This document shows, piece by piece, positions 9,175 to 17,162 of a stretch of DNA of 64,000 nucleotides (positions within the stretch are counted from its first letter, which is position 1; every line of letters starts with the position of its first letter). The DNA is from Comamonas terrigena NBRC 13299. GTDB taxonomy: Bacteria; Pseudomonadota; Gammaproteobacteria; Burkholderiales; Burkholderiaceae_C. The stretch spans positions 1,507,001 through 1,571,000 of the forward strand of contig NZ_AP019749.1 in the NCBI RefSeq assembly GCF_006740045.1, written 5' to 3'. A program made the position numbers and the translations under genes. The notes under the pieces are model-generated. The model was not told the origin of the DNA and did not search any database. It saw nothing but the letters and a program-made list of their open reading frames with translations.

Positions 9175-10543
9175 ATGACTCTCTCCGCTTCTTCGCAGGA
9201 CGCCCTCCACGCTGGCCCTGCCGCCCTGGATTGTGAAATCGCCATCATTGGCGCCGGCCCGGCGGGCCTGATGGCCGCAGAACGCCTGTCGGCGCAGGGG
9301 CGTGCGGTGTGTGTGTTTGACGCCAAGGCCTCCGTGGGGCGCAAGTTTCTGCTGGCGGGCAAGGGGGGAATGAACCTGACCCATTCCGAGCCGCTGGAGG
9401 CCTTTGTGGGGCGGTATGGTGACAGTGCCTCGCATCTGCGCCCCCTGTTGGAGGCCTTCGGTCCGCAGCAGGTGTGCGAATGGGTGCAGGGCCTGGGTCT
9501 GCAGACTTTCGTCGGGTCGTCCGGACGGGTGTTCCCCACCGACATGAAGGCGGCGCCTTTGCTGCGTGCGTGGATGACGCGCTTGCGCCAGCAAGGCGTG
9601 CGCTTTTTCATGCGCCACCGCTGGACCGGGTGGGCGAGCGACGGCAGCCTGCAGTTGCAGGCCGAGTCGGGCTGTGTTGCCGTGCGCGCGCAGGCCGTGT
9701 TGCTGGCACTGGGTGGCGGCAGCTGGGCCCGCCTGGGGTCGGACGGGGCGTGGGTGCCCTGGTTGGCGGAGCGCCAGATTGCCGTGGCGCCTCTGCAGCC
9801 CAGCAACTGCGGTTTCGACGTGGGTCCGGCGCCGTCGGCGGAAGGCGAAACACGCCGTGCCTTTTTGCAAGGCCTGGTGGGGCAGCCGGCAGACCAGGGC
9901 GGTTGGACGCCCTGGTTCAAAGAGCGGTTTGCCGGCCAGCCCTTCAAGTCGGTGGCCATCCGGTTTGTGGGCAGTGACGGCCGGGTCTTTGACCGCCGTG
10001 GTGAATTCGTGGCCACGGAGACGGGGGTCGAAGGCAGCCTGGTCTACGCTGTCTCCAGCCAGCTGCGGGACGAGATCCAGCGCAGTGGAAGCGCGGTGTT
10101 TCACCTGGACCTGCTGCCAGCCTGGAGCGATGCAAAAGTGCTGAGCGAAGTGCGCCACCCGCGCGGCTCCCGCAGCCTGTCCAGCCATTTGAAAGGGCGC
10201 CTGGGGCTGGATGGCATCAAGGCCGGCATCCTGCGTGAGGTGCTGAGCAAGGCAGAGATGGAAGATCCCGTGCGTCTGGCTGCGGCCATCAAGGCGCTGC
10301 CCATCACGGTGGTGGCGCCACGGCCCATCGACGAGGTCATCAGCACGGCGGGGGGGGGTGCGCTGGGAAGCAGTGGATGCGGACTTGATGAGCCGCCAGC
10401 AACCAGGCCTGTTCTTTGCCGGAGAGATGCTGGACTGGGAAGCGCCGACGGGGGGGTATCTGTTGACGGCTTGCATGGCCACGGGTGTGCAGGCCGCCCA
10501 GGGGATGGACCGGTTCCTGGCTTCCCAAGCCGCCGCAGCGTAA
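9175..10543 (+). pseudogene. BaiN/HI0933-like flavoprotein, frameshifted in a G9 tract
   Basis: NAD(P)/FAD-dependent oxidoreductase of the HI0933/BaiN class. The N-terminus has the dinucleotide-binding motif IIGAGPAGLMAAE and the family sequence GRKFLLAGKGGMNLTHSE. The reading frame is intact to about residue 392 (DEVISTAGG), where a run of nine G (10350-10358) puts it out of frame. The true C-terminus continues in the next frame ([17 protein letters not shown], then [15 protein letters not shown], an FAD-contacting segment) to a TAA at 10541-10543. Eight G would restore a 455-aa protein. As written, translation runs on to 10935 with an unrelated tail. Either a sequencing error, a real mutation or a slippery tract. 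The ATG at 9175 is preferred over an earlier one at 8977 because the domain starts here. Confidence 0.85.
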
Positions 10544-10617
10544 GGCTGCGTTGCCAGGGCGGCCGCGTGCAGTCTGCTGTTGCCCCTTGGCGGGCTGGTT
10601 GCGCCGGGGGGCGGTTC

Positions 10618-11004
10618 TCAGATCTCCGCTGCGTCTTCAGAGTTGCCCACGGCGTCAAAAAAGGTCTGCTGCCAGGCCATGCGGGCGCCGCGCAAACCCT
10701 CTATCAGTGCCTTCTGGTCGTTGATGACCTGGTTGCGCAGCGTGCTGAGACCTTGCACGCTGTTCTGAAATTGGCGGGTGCCAATTTCAAACTGGCTCAG
10801 TCCGCTGCTGGGCCAGTTGCCCAGGGCCTGCATGCGTTCCCACCATATCTCCGCCTGGGCCGCTGCAAGGTGGCTGCAGGTTTCGTTGAAATCCATGCAG
10901 CGCTTGGTGCCATCGTTGGCCAGGTGAACCAGTGACTTTTGATATTCCACATTGGCTTTGAATACAGCCAGAGGGATTTGCGGGATTTCGGTTTTTTGTG
11001 CCAT
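10618..11004 (-). CDS. Small helical protein, possibly phasin-like
   Basis: A 128-aa product, soluble and predicted all helical (MAQKTEIPQIPLAVFKANVEYQKS...), rich in Gln, Ala and Trp, with no Cys-based motif except two scattered Cys. Size, the FKANVEYQKSL-like start and the amphipathic helices resemble polyhydroxyalkanoate granule-associated phasins, but similarity is loose and the call is tentative. The ATG at 11004 has a textbook AAGGAG site; an in-frame TTG six bases earlier was rejected. It stands alone behind a long AT-rich upstream region. Confidence 0.7.
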   Translation of the reverse strand: MAQKTEIPQIPLAVFKANVEYQKSLVHLANDGTKRCMDFNETCSHLAAAQAEIWWERMQALGNWPSSGLSQFEIGTRQFQNSVQGLSTLRNQVINDQKALIEGLRGARMAWQQTFFDAVGNSEDAAEI

Positions 11005-11683
11005 GACCAACTCCTTTTATCGGTTATGGGGATGGGGTGTCCAGAAAAGGGGAATTCATTGCCCCAAGGTCTGAATCATTGGATCCTGTTGTGATGTATT
11101 TGTGGTTATGCTAGCGCGAAATCTGCAAAATTGTGATGCCGGCACATAGAGTTACATCCGAATGAATGTTCCTGGTGCTCAGAAGAAAATGCAGTCAGTG
11201 GCTGTTATGTCGGTCTGCATTGCTTTCAATTGAATAGCGCAACCAAATTTTCCAGCGTCCAACTGTTGATACAGGTCATGAAATCCGGCCTTGTGGCTGG
11301 TGCCTGCGTGGTGGCGCGGAGGGCATTGCAGGCCTGTGCAGGCATTGGAATGCACTGTGCAGAAACTTGCTGGAGGTGAAAAGGATGGAATAATTATTTG
11401 TATACAAGTTAATGTAAATATAGAAGATATATGGCGTTATTCTTCTGCGCGAAAAAATATATCCGCGCTGAATGTGAATTATTTTCAATGAATGAGTGGG
11501 GGATATAAAGGCAGTATCCATGGGATATGCCCGTGCGCCATGAGGTTTCTTTGGCGCTGCGCGCAAAACCTCTGTACGCCTTTGTACGCATATGTACGCC
11601 CTTGTCCGGTCCTGTCGTGCTCTGCACGGTAACACCTTGTCTCTGCTGCCCGCTGGCGATTGAGGGGGCTGTGTCGGCGGTCC
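11005..11683. other. AT-rich intergenic region
   Basis: About 680 bases lie between the start of the phasin-like gene and the stop of dmeF, with no credible gene. The part from about 11380 to 11520 is strikingly AT-rich compared with the GC-rich surroundings and contains tracts such as AATGTAAATATAGAAG and a GCGCG/CGCGC stem around an A-rich loop (near 11435-11470). A 10-base periodic element lies at 11573-11622. The region probably holds a distant promoter or a small RNA; neither could be fixed by reading alone. Confidence 0.5.
11573..11622. repeat. Helically phased TGTACGC repeat
   Basis: TGTACGC occurs three times exactly 10 bases apart (11573, 11583, 11593), followed in the same register by TGTCCGG (11603) and TGTCGTG (11613). 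The spacing of one helical turn suggests a protein-binding array or a decayed tandem repeat. It lies 60-110 bases downstream of the dmeF stop. Confidence 0.6.
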
Positions 11684-12646
11684 TCAGCGGGAGTGATTGA
11701 CTTCGATGGAAACATGCACCAGTTCCTCGTGAATCTGGAGCAACTGGCGGATGTAGTCGGGCGTGACTTCCGGCTCTCCCACCACCGCCACGATGCAGGC
11801 GTATTTGTCTTTGCCTACGCGCCAGACATGCAGGTCGGTGATGTCGGCGGGCAAGGGGCCTTCGGCAATCGCCTCGCGCACCTCCTGGGTGACGGGGGCA
11901 TCCATCTCGGCATCCAGCAGCACCCGGCTGCTGTCGCGCAGCAGGCCCAGAGCCCACGCCGCCACCAGTACGGCCCCGATGAGGCCCATGGCCGGGTCCA
12001 GCCAGGCAAAGCCCCACAGCATGCCGCCGAGCAAAGCGACGATGGCCATCACCGATGTGGCTGCATCGGCAAGCATATGCAGATACGCCGAGCGCAGATT
12101 GAGGTCGCCGTGTCCTGCATGGGAATGTTGGTCGTGACCGTGGTGTTCGTGCCCATGGTGATGGTGGTGCTGGCCTCCCTTGAGCAGCCAGGCGCACAGC
12201 AGATTCACAACCAGCCCCAGTGCCGCGATACCAATGGCCTGTTCATAGTGGATGGAGGAGGGGGACAGCAGGCGTTCCACGGACTGGATGGCCATCAGCG
12301 CTGCGACCAGCAGCAGCAGGATGGCGCTGGTGTATCCCGCCAGAATTTCGATCTTCCATGTGCCGAAGGCAAAGCGTTGGTCGCCGGCCAGGCGCCGCGC
12401 TGCGGCATACGCTCCCACGGAAAGTCCCAGCGCTAGGGCGTGGGAGCTCATGTGCCAGCCATCGGCCAGCAAGGCCATGGAGTTGAAGTAATAGCCCCCG
12501 GCAATCTCCAGGGCCATCATGGCCAGGGTCAGCAGCATCGCCAGCTTGGCTTTCTGTTCCGCCAAGGGGTTGCCTGCATCAAAGACGTGGGAGTGTGTGC
12601 GGGCAGCCGGCTGGGCTGCGTGGGGGGGCATCGATGCGGCGTTCAT
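11684..12646 (-). CDS. dmeF: CDF family cobalt/nickel efflux protein DmeF
   Basis: Inner-membrane proton-coupled exporter of divalent metals (Co2+/Ni2+ in characterised DmeF). The 320-aa product starts with a His-containing tail (RTHSHVFDAGNPLAEQK, a DmeF signature) and has six hydrophobic helices. Metal-site residues are visible in helix 2 (LLADGWHMSSHA) and helix 5 (HMLADAATSV). A loop of more than ten His with Gly/Asp lies between helices 4 and 5. A cytoplasmic CDF C-terminal domain follows (ITDLHVWRVGKDKYACIVAV). The divergent RcnR-type regulator and the operator between them support Ni/Co specificity. The operator ends only four bases before the ATG, leaving no room for a normal ribosome site; ATG 12631 is an alternative start. 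Confidence 0.9.
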   Translation of the reverse strand: MNAASMPPHAAQPAARTHSHVFDAGNPLAEQKAKLAMLLTLAMMALEIAGGYYFNSMALLADGWHMSSHALALGLSVGAYAAARRLAGDQRFAFGTWKIEILAGYTSAILLLLVAALMAIQSVERLLSPSSIHYEQAIGIAALGLVVNLLCAWLLKGGQHHHHHGHEHHGHDQHSHAGHGDLNLRSAYLHMLADAATSVMAIVALLGGMLWGFAWLDPAMGLIGAVLVAAWALGLLRDSSRVLLDAEMDAPVTQEVREAIAEGPLPADITDLHVWRVGKDKYACIVAVVGEPEVTPDYIRQLLQIHEELVHVSIEVNHSR

Positions 12647-12650
12647 TCAT

Positions 12651-12667
12651 ATACTGTACCCCAGTAT
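12651..12667. promoter_or_regulatory. RcnR/DmeR-type operator
   Basis: ATACTGTACCCCAGTAT (on the minus strand ATACTGGGGTACAGTAT) matches the type used by RcnR-class repressors: TACT and AGTA half-sites around a G tract. It lies between the divergent dmeF and dmeR-like genes, directly against the dmeF start and 26 bases before the regulator ATG, where one site could repress both. Confidence 0.75.
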
Positions 12668-12692
12668 ATTGATGGCGTTAAAATTACCACCT

Positions 12693-12968
12693 ATGTCGCA
12701 TACAGTTCTCAACAAAAAACCGCTGCTGGCACGGATTCGGCGTATCAAGGGCCAGACCGAGGCCTTGGAGCGCGCGCTGGAGGGTTCGGCCGAGTGTGCG
12801 GTCATCCTCCAGCAGTTGGCTGCCGTGCGGGGTGCCGTGAATGGGTTGATGCTGGAAGTTTTGGAAGGGCATGTGCGCGAACACCTGGGTGATGCCGATG
12901 CCCCTGCAGAGCAGCGGGCCAAGGACCTGGACCTGGTGGTGTCGGTGATGCGTTCCTATGTGAAGTGA
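12693..12968 (+). CDS. dmeR: RcnR/CsoR-family nickel/cobalt-responsive repressor
   Basis: Four-helix repressor that leaves DNA when it binds metal. The 91-aa product has the metal-ligand fingerprint of RcnR: His3 (MSHT), Cys35 (SAECAVILQQ), His60 and His64 (EGHVREH). Formaldehyde sensors of the FrmR type lack His64, and copper sensors have a different pattern, so Ni/Co is the best reading. The core AAVRGAVNGLM is typical. A longer frame begins upstream inside dmeF's opposite strand; ATG 12693 gives the family length and the correct His3. Divergent from dmeF, its probable target. Confidence 0.88.
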   Translation: MSHTVLNKKPLLARIRRIKGQTEALERALEGSAECAVILQQLAAVRGAVNGLMLEVLEGHVREHLGDADAPAEQRAKDLDLVVSVMRSYVK

Positions 12969-12985
12969 TACCCCGGTAGGGTATC
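12967..12985 (+). repeat. Inverted repeat at the end of the RcnR-type gene
   Basis: GATACCC and GGGTATC flank five bases, overlapping the regulator's stop codon. It may be a terminator stem (no T run follows) or a second protein-binding site. Confidence 0.4.
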
Positions 12986-13317
12986 GGCAGCCGATGGCGC
13001 GTGGCTGAGCAGTGCGGGATGTAGGGGGAGTGCGGGGCGCCGGAGCCTGCGCCCCTACCGCCGTCATCCAACCTTTGATTTCAAGCAGGCAGAAGCCGCT
13101 GCGGATGCGGCATCGCCTTCAGCAGGCCACGGTCGGGGCATCCAGGCCCCCGATCATGGTGGCGCAGTCTTTCGGGCGAGGGCTGGGACCTGCTGCCATG
13201 GGCGCGAAAAAGCACTTGCCGGATGGGCCGGTGCGTCACAGTCGGTTTTTTGCGTAGCGTTGGGAGAGCCTTTGGTGGAAGACAGCCTCTTGTCTGCAAA
13301 GAGGATTTCCAGCTAAA
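12986..13317. other. Intergenic region before the SRP RNA
   Basis: About 330 bases without a credible gene. A hairpin CCTCTT...AAGAGG near 13286-13302 lies just beyond the 3' end of the minus-strand SRP RNA and may help end or process it. Nothing else stands out. Confidence 0.4.
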
Positions 13318-13416
13318 GGTGACGAGCCTGATCTCGGCACTGGTTTCACAGTTAGGGCTGCTTGGTTCCCCACCTGACCCGGTTGGCTGCTTCCCCATGC
13401 GAGGAGGCCCGTCACC
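13318..13416 (-). ncRNA. ffs: Signal recognition particle RNA (4.5S, small bacterial type)
   Basis: The RNA read on the minus strand has the conserved Ffh-binding domain IV: GTCAGGT, a two-pair stem, the GGAA tetraloop, then AAGCAGCC. This equals the E. coli element except that the closing CC/GG pairs are swapped to GG/CC. The ends pair as GGTGACG / CGTCACC, giving a 99-base hairpin-like RNA of the expected size. A -10-like TACAAT lies just upstream (13426-13421). It acts in co-translational membrane targeting with Ffh. It is divergent from dnaX, next to which ffs is often found in proteobacteria. Confidence 0.92.
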
Positions 13417-13502
13417 TCGCATTGTACCCGAGGATTGATCCATCGCCGGCGCGAATGCCTTGACGGCGCAAGGCGGGTGCGCCAGCCCGTAGAATCCTGC
13501 GC

Positions 13503-15683
13503 ATGTCCTATCTCGTGCTTGCCCGCAAATACCGCCCCCGCAATTTCTCTGAAATGGTGGGGCAAGAGCATGTCGTGCAGGCGCTGACCAATGCGCTGAC
13601 CCAGCAGCGCCTGCACCACGCCTATCTGTTCACGGGCACGCGTGGTGTGGGCAAGACCACGGTGTCGCGTATCCTGGCCAAATCGCTCAACTGCGTGGGG
13701 CCGGACGGTCAGGGCGGTATCACGGCCACGCCCTGCGGCGTGTGCCCGGCCTGCAAGGAAATCGACAGCGGACGCTTCCCCGACTACACCGAGCTGGACG
13801 CTGCCTCGAACCGCGGTGTGGACGAAGTCCAAAGCCTGCTGGAGCAGGCCGTCTACAAGCCGGTGCAAGGGCGCTTCAAGGTCTTCATGATCGACGAAGT
13901 GCACATGCTGACGAATACGGCATTCAATGCCATGCTCAAGACGCTGGAAGAGCCGCCGGAGTATCTGAAGTTCGTGCTGGCCACCACCGATCCGCAGAAG
14001 GTGCCGGTCACCGTGCTGTCGCGCTGCCTGCAGTTCAATCTGCGGCCCATGGCGCCCGATACGGTGCTGGAGCATCTGACCAGCGTGCTGGGGACCGAAA
14101 GCGTGCCGGCCGAGCCTCAGGCGCTCAAGCTGCTGGCGCGCGCTGCCCGCGGCTCCATGCGCGATGCGCTGTCGCTGACCGATCAGGCCATTGCCTTTGG
14201 CAGCGGCCAGCTGCAGGAAGCCACCGTGCGCCAGATGCTGGGCAGCGTGGACCGCAGCTATGTGTTCCGTCTGATCGGGGCACTGGCGCAGGGCGATGGC
14301 CGTACCGTGGTGGAAACGGTGGACAGCCTGCGCACCAACGGTGTCTCGGCCTCGGCCACGCTGGAAGACATGTGCGCCGTGCTGCAGCGCATGGCCGTGC
14401 TGCAGGCCGTGCCGCAGATGGCCGATGCGGCGGACCCTTCCGATCCGGAAGCCGCCGAGATGGCCGCCCTGGCGCAGCAGATGCCTGCCGATGAAACCCA
14501 GTTGCTCTACAGCATCAGTCTGCATGGGCGCACCGAACTGGGCCTGGCGCCCGATGAATACGCTGCGCTGACCATGGCGTTGCTGCGCCTGCTGGCCTTC
14601 AAGCCCCAGGGCACAGCCGATGCGGCCACGGTGGAAAAAAAAACTCTAGCGAAACCCGTCACACAGGCTGAAGCAGCCCGCATCCAGGCGCCGGCCCCGG
14701 CGCAGGCCAGCGCGCAAGCCGTCACAGTGGTGGCTGCGGAGCCGGTTCCTGCTGCGCCGGCCGTTCCGGAGGTGGCACCGGTTGTGCCTGCCGCTGCCCC
14801 TGTGCAACCGCCGGCATCCGTCGCGCCGGTGCAGGCTCCGGCCGTGGCGCCTGCCGTCCAGTACACTGCGTCGCCCATCGCGGCGCCAGCGCCTGCCGGG
14901 GAGCCTGCTGCGCGCGCCACCCCGGCGGCTGCCGATGTGGTGCAGGCTCCCGCACCCGTGGCACCCCCTGCAGCGCCGAAAGCCACTGCTGTGCAATCGC
15001 ACGCAGCGCCGCAGCCCGCGCCGCAGCCTGCCGTCGTGCCGCCGGCCGGTGTGCCAGCCGTGAGTAACGAAGTGCCGCCCTGGGAAGATATTCCCGAGGT
15101 AGCGGTGGAAGAATCCGACAGCAGCGACGATGCCGACTCCGCACCGCCCGCCTGGGAGGGGCCCATGGACGGCGAGCCCATGGACCTGCCGGATGATCCG
15201 CTGGACGCCATGGAACCTGTGGATGCCGCTCCCGCACCGCGCAGCGCACCCGCGGTGCAGGACTACGCTCCGGCACCCGCGCCGCTGGAAGTTCCGACCA
15301 CGCCACTGGGCGATGTCTGGCATGGCGTGGTGACGCAACTGGTGCAGGCCGAGGCCGTGACTGCCCTGGTGCGCGAGCTGGCGCTGCAGTCCCAGTTGGT
15401 GGCCCAGGAGGGCGACAGCTGGACGCTGCGCGTGGAGCGCACCTCGCTGAACCAGGCTACCGCCAAGGAGCGGCTGCGCAAGGCTTTGGCCGACGCCGGG
15501 CACTGCCAGACGCTGGTAGTGGAAAATGGCGCTGCGGCCGATACCCCGGCCAAGCGCAATACCGCGGCTGCCCAGCGTCACCAGAAGCTGGCGGAAGCCA
15601 TTGTGCTGAACGACCCCCAGGTGCAGACATTGATGCGCGCGTACGGTGCCAAAATCGTGCCTGGCAGCATTCGCCCTGCATAA
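13503..15683 (+). CDS. dnaX: DNA polymerase III subunits tau/gamma
   Basis: Clamp-loader ATPase and organiser of the replicase. The 726-aa tau form starts MSYLVLARKYRP, has Walker A GTRGVGKTT (Lys51), a zinc-binding Cys cluster (CGVCPACKE) and the DEVHMLT Walker B with the sensor region FNAMLKTLEEPP. Domains I-III end near residue 375. A very Ala/Pro/Val-rich linker (about 380-525) leads to the tau-specific C-terminal domains that bind the polymerase and helicase. Codons 378-381 contain nine consecutive A, a slippery site (separate entry) that could yield a gamma form of about 381-390 aa. It heads the dnaX-ybaB-recR cluster. Confidence 0.97.
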   Translation: MSYLVLARKYRPRNFSEMVGQEHVVQALTNALTQQRLHHAYLFTGTRGVGKTTVSRILAKSLNCVGPDGQGGITATPCGVCPACKEIDSGRFPDYTELDAASNRGVDEVQSLLEQAVYKPVQGRFKVFMIDEVHMLTNTAFNAMLKTLEEPPEYLKFVLATTDPQKVPVTVLSRCLQFNLRPMAPDTVLEHLTSVLGTESVPAEPQALKLLARAARGSMRDALSLTDQAIAFGSGQLQEATVRQMLGSVDRSYVFRLIGALAQGDGRTVVETVDSLRTNGVSASATLEDMCAVLQRMAVLQAVPQMADAADPSDPEAAEMAALAQQMPADETQLLYSISLHGRTELGLAPDEYAALTMALLRLLAFKPQGTADAATVEKKTLAKPVTQAEAARIQAPAPAQASAQAVTVVAAEPVPAAPAVPEVAPVVPAAAPVQPPASVAPVQAPAVAPAVQYTASPIAAPAPAGEPAARATPAAADVVQAPAPVAPPAAPKATAVQSHAAPQPAPQPAVVPPAGVPAVSNEVPPWEDIPEVAVEESDSSDDADSAPPAWEGPMDGEPMDLPDDPLDAMEPVDAAPAPRSAPAVQDYAPAPAPLEVPTTPLGDVWHGVVTQLVQAEAVTALVRELALQSQLVAQEGDSWTLRVERTSLNQATAKERLRKALADAGHCQTLVVENGAAADTPAKRNTAAAQRHQKLAEAIVLNDPQVQTLMRAYGAKIVPGSIRPA
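14635..14643 (+). promoter_or_regulatory. Slippery A9 tract at the gamma/tau boundary of dnaX
   Basis: Nine A in frame GAA AAA AAA ACT at codons 378-381. One A fewer gives Glu-Lys-Lys-Leu then TAG at once; one A more, or a -1 ribosomal shift on A-AAA-AAA, gives nine new codons (from the Asn) then TGA. Either yields a gamma-sized product ending just after domain III. A five-pair stem (GGCTG/CAGCC) starts at 14666. Confidence 0.7.
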
Positions 15684-15766
15684 GCAGGGCCCGGCAGACG
15701 CTGCCCATGGCACGTCTGCTTCTGTGACCGATTCATACTGAGAAAACCAACGCAAAGGATTTAGCC

Positions 15767-16099
15767 ATGTTCAACAAAGGACAACTCGCCGGCCTGATGA
15801 AGCAAGCCCAGGCCATGCAGGACAACCTGAAGAAGGCCCAGGAAGAGCTGGGCAACATCGAGGTGGAAGGTGAGTCCGGCGCCGGTCTGGTCAAGGTCGT
15901 GATGACCTGCAAGCACGACGTCAAGCGCATCACCATCGACCCCAGCCTGCTGGCCGAAGACAAGGACATGCTGGAAGACCTGGTGGCCGCCGCTTTCAAC
16001 GCTGCCGTGCGCAAGGCCGAAGAGACCAGCAACGAGAAGATGGGTAAGCTGACCGCTGGCATGCCCGGTCTGCCCGGTGGCATGAAGTTCCCGTTCTAA
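15767..16099 (+). CDS. ybaB: Nucleoid-associated protein YbaB/EbfC
   Basis: Small dimeric DNA-binding protein with a tweezer-like fold. The 110-aa product shows the family pattern: [28 protein letters not shown], then [30 protein letters not shown], ending with LPGGMKFPF. An AGGAT-like ribosome site is present. It follows dnaX by 83 bases and precedes recR, the conserved proteobacterial order that links it to replication and repair. Confidence 0.96.
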   Translation: MFNKGQLAGLMKQAQAMQDNLKKAQEELGNIEVEGESGAGLVKVVMTCKHDVKRITIDPSLLAEDKDMLEDLVAAAFNAAVRKAEETSNEKMGKLTAGMPGLPGGMKFPF

Positions 16100-16302
16100 G
16101 CACCGCGCGCAGCCGCCCTGCGTCGCTTGTGCGTTGCCTTGCCGCCCTGCGGCAGCGGATGGCGCAGGGCGCAGGGCGCGGCACGGGTGGTGTTCATCCT
16201 GCAGCCTGCTGCTGCACAGGCCGCCGTGGCCAGGATGGGATGAACGCAGCGCAGCTGTGCTGCAGGGCCGGACGGACTGTGGTCCGGGTGGTCTGTGACC
16301 GA

Positions 16303-16330
16303 GGGAAAGCGCTGGCGCTTTCCCTTTTGC
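16303..16330 (+). terminator. Intrinsic terminator after ybaB
   Basis: GGGAAAGCG / CGCTTTCCC stem with a four-base loop followed by TTTTGCTTT. It lies about 200 bases after ybaB and 63 bases before recR, so recR may depend on read-through or its own promoter. Confidence 0.7.
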
Positions 16331-16392
16331 TTTGGGCGCTGCCGTTTCGCTGCGCACTGGGCTGGATATTTCTGGATTCTGGAGTGTTGCCG

Positions 16393-16986
16393 ATGTCCGA
16401 ACTGCTTCAACCGCTGGAGCCCCTGATCCAGGCGCTGCGCCGCCTGCCGGGCGTGGGCGTCAAAACTGCGCAGCGCATGGCGTTCCATATGCTGCAACGC
16501 GACCAGGAAGGTGCGCGCCAGCTGGCGCGGGCGCTGGTGACCGCCGTGGATTCCGTGCGCCACTGCGAAAAATGCAACACCTTCACGCACGAGACGGTGT
16601 GCAGCATCTGCCGCGATGAAGGGCGCGACGCCGCTCGCCTGTGCGTGGTGGAGACGCCGGCGGATCTGGCGGCCATGGAGCGCACAGGCGCCTACCGTGG
16701 CTACTACTTTGTGCTGATGGGGCGGCTGTCGCCCATGGACGGTGTGGGCCCCAAGGACATCGGCCTGCCCGAGCTGCTGGTGCGCACCCAGGAACCGGCG
16801 CTGCAAGAGGTGATTCTGGCCACCAGCTTCACCGCCGAAGGCGAGGCCACGGCCCACGCCATCACGGAGCTGCTGCAAGGCCGCTCCATCGAGGTCACCC
16901 GTCTGGCGCGGGGCGTGCCGGTGGGCAGCGAGCTGGAATATGTGGACCTGGGCACGATTGCCCATGCGCTGGTGGACCGGCGCTGA
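16393..16986 (+). CDS. recR: Recombination protein RecR
   Basis: Part of the RecFOR complex that loads RecA at single-strand gaps. The 197-aa product has an N-terminal helix-hairpin-helix ([20 protein letters not shown]), a four-Cys zinc finger ([16 protein letters not shown]), a Toprim domain ([28 protein letters not shown]) and a C-terminal [16 protein letters not shown] tail. A longer frame opens upstream at 16129, but ATG 16393 has a GGAG site and gives the family length. The third gene of the dnaX-ybaB-recR cluster. Confidence 0.96.
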   Translation: MSELLQPLEPLIQALRRLPGVGVKTAQRMAFHMLQRDQEGARQLARALVTAVDSVRHCEKCNTFTHETVCSICRDEGRDAARLCVVETPADLAAMERTGAYRGYYFVLMGRLSPMDGVGPKDIGLPELLVRTQEPALQEVILATSFTAEGEATAHAITELLQGRSIEVTRLARGVPVGSELEYVDLGTIAHALVDRR

Positions 16987-17114
16987 GCCCGACCCACGCC
17001 GCTGCCATGCGGTGGTGGGGGCGCAAGCAGGGGCGCTGGCAAGCAAGGCAGGGCCGCGTGCCTGCCTTCGCAGCCGCTTCGGCCGCCCTGATCGCATCAC
17101 AGCACCAGATGCAC

Positions 17115-17145
17115 AAAAAAAGGACTGCCCAGGCAGTCCTTTTTT
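17115..17145. terminator. Bidirectional terminator between recR and mltD
   Basis: AGGACTGCC / GGCAGTCCT stem flanked by A7 on one side and T7 on the other, so it can end transcription from both the recR and mltD sides. Confidence 0.9.
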
Positions 17146-17162
17146 GATGGCGCAGGGCCTGG

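Noticed and set aside
13318..13416. SRP RNA on the plus strand
   Set aside because: The GGAA loop and AAGCAGCC motif read correctly only on the minus strand.
13460..13495. TTGACG ... TAGAAT as a dnaX promoter
   Set aside because: The spacer is 24 bases, too long for a sigma-70 promoter.
14666..14703. Hairpins after the dnaX A9 tract as frameshift stimulators
   Set aside because: They begin 23 and 45 bases downstream, farther than the usual 5-9 bases, so they are not counted as support for a ribosomal shift.
16129..16392. Extended N-terminus for RecR
   Set aside because: The extra 88 residues contain the ybaB terminator stem and have no RecR character; ATG 16393 has a ribosome site.
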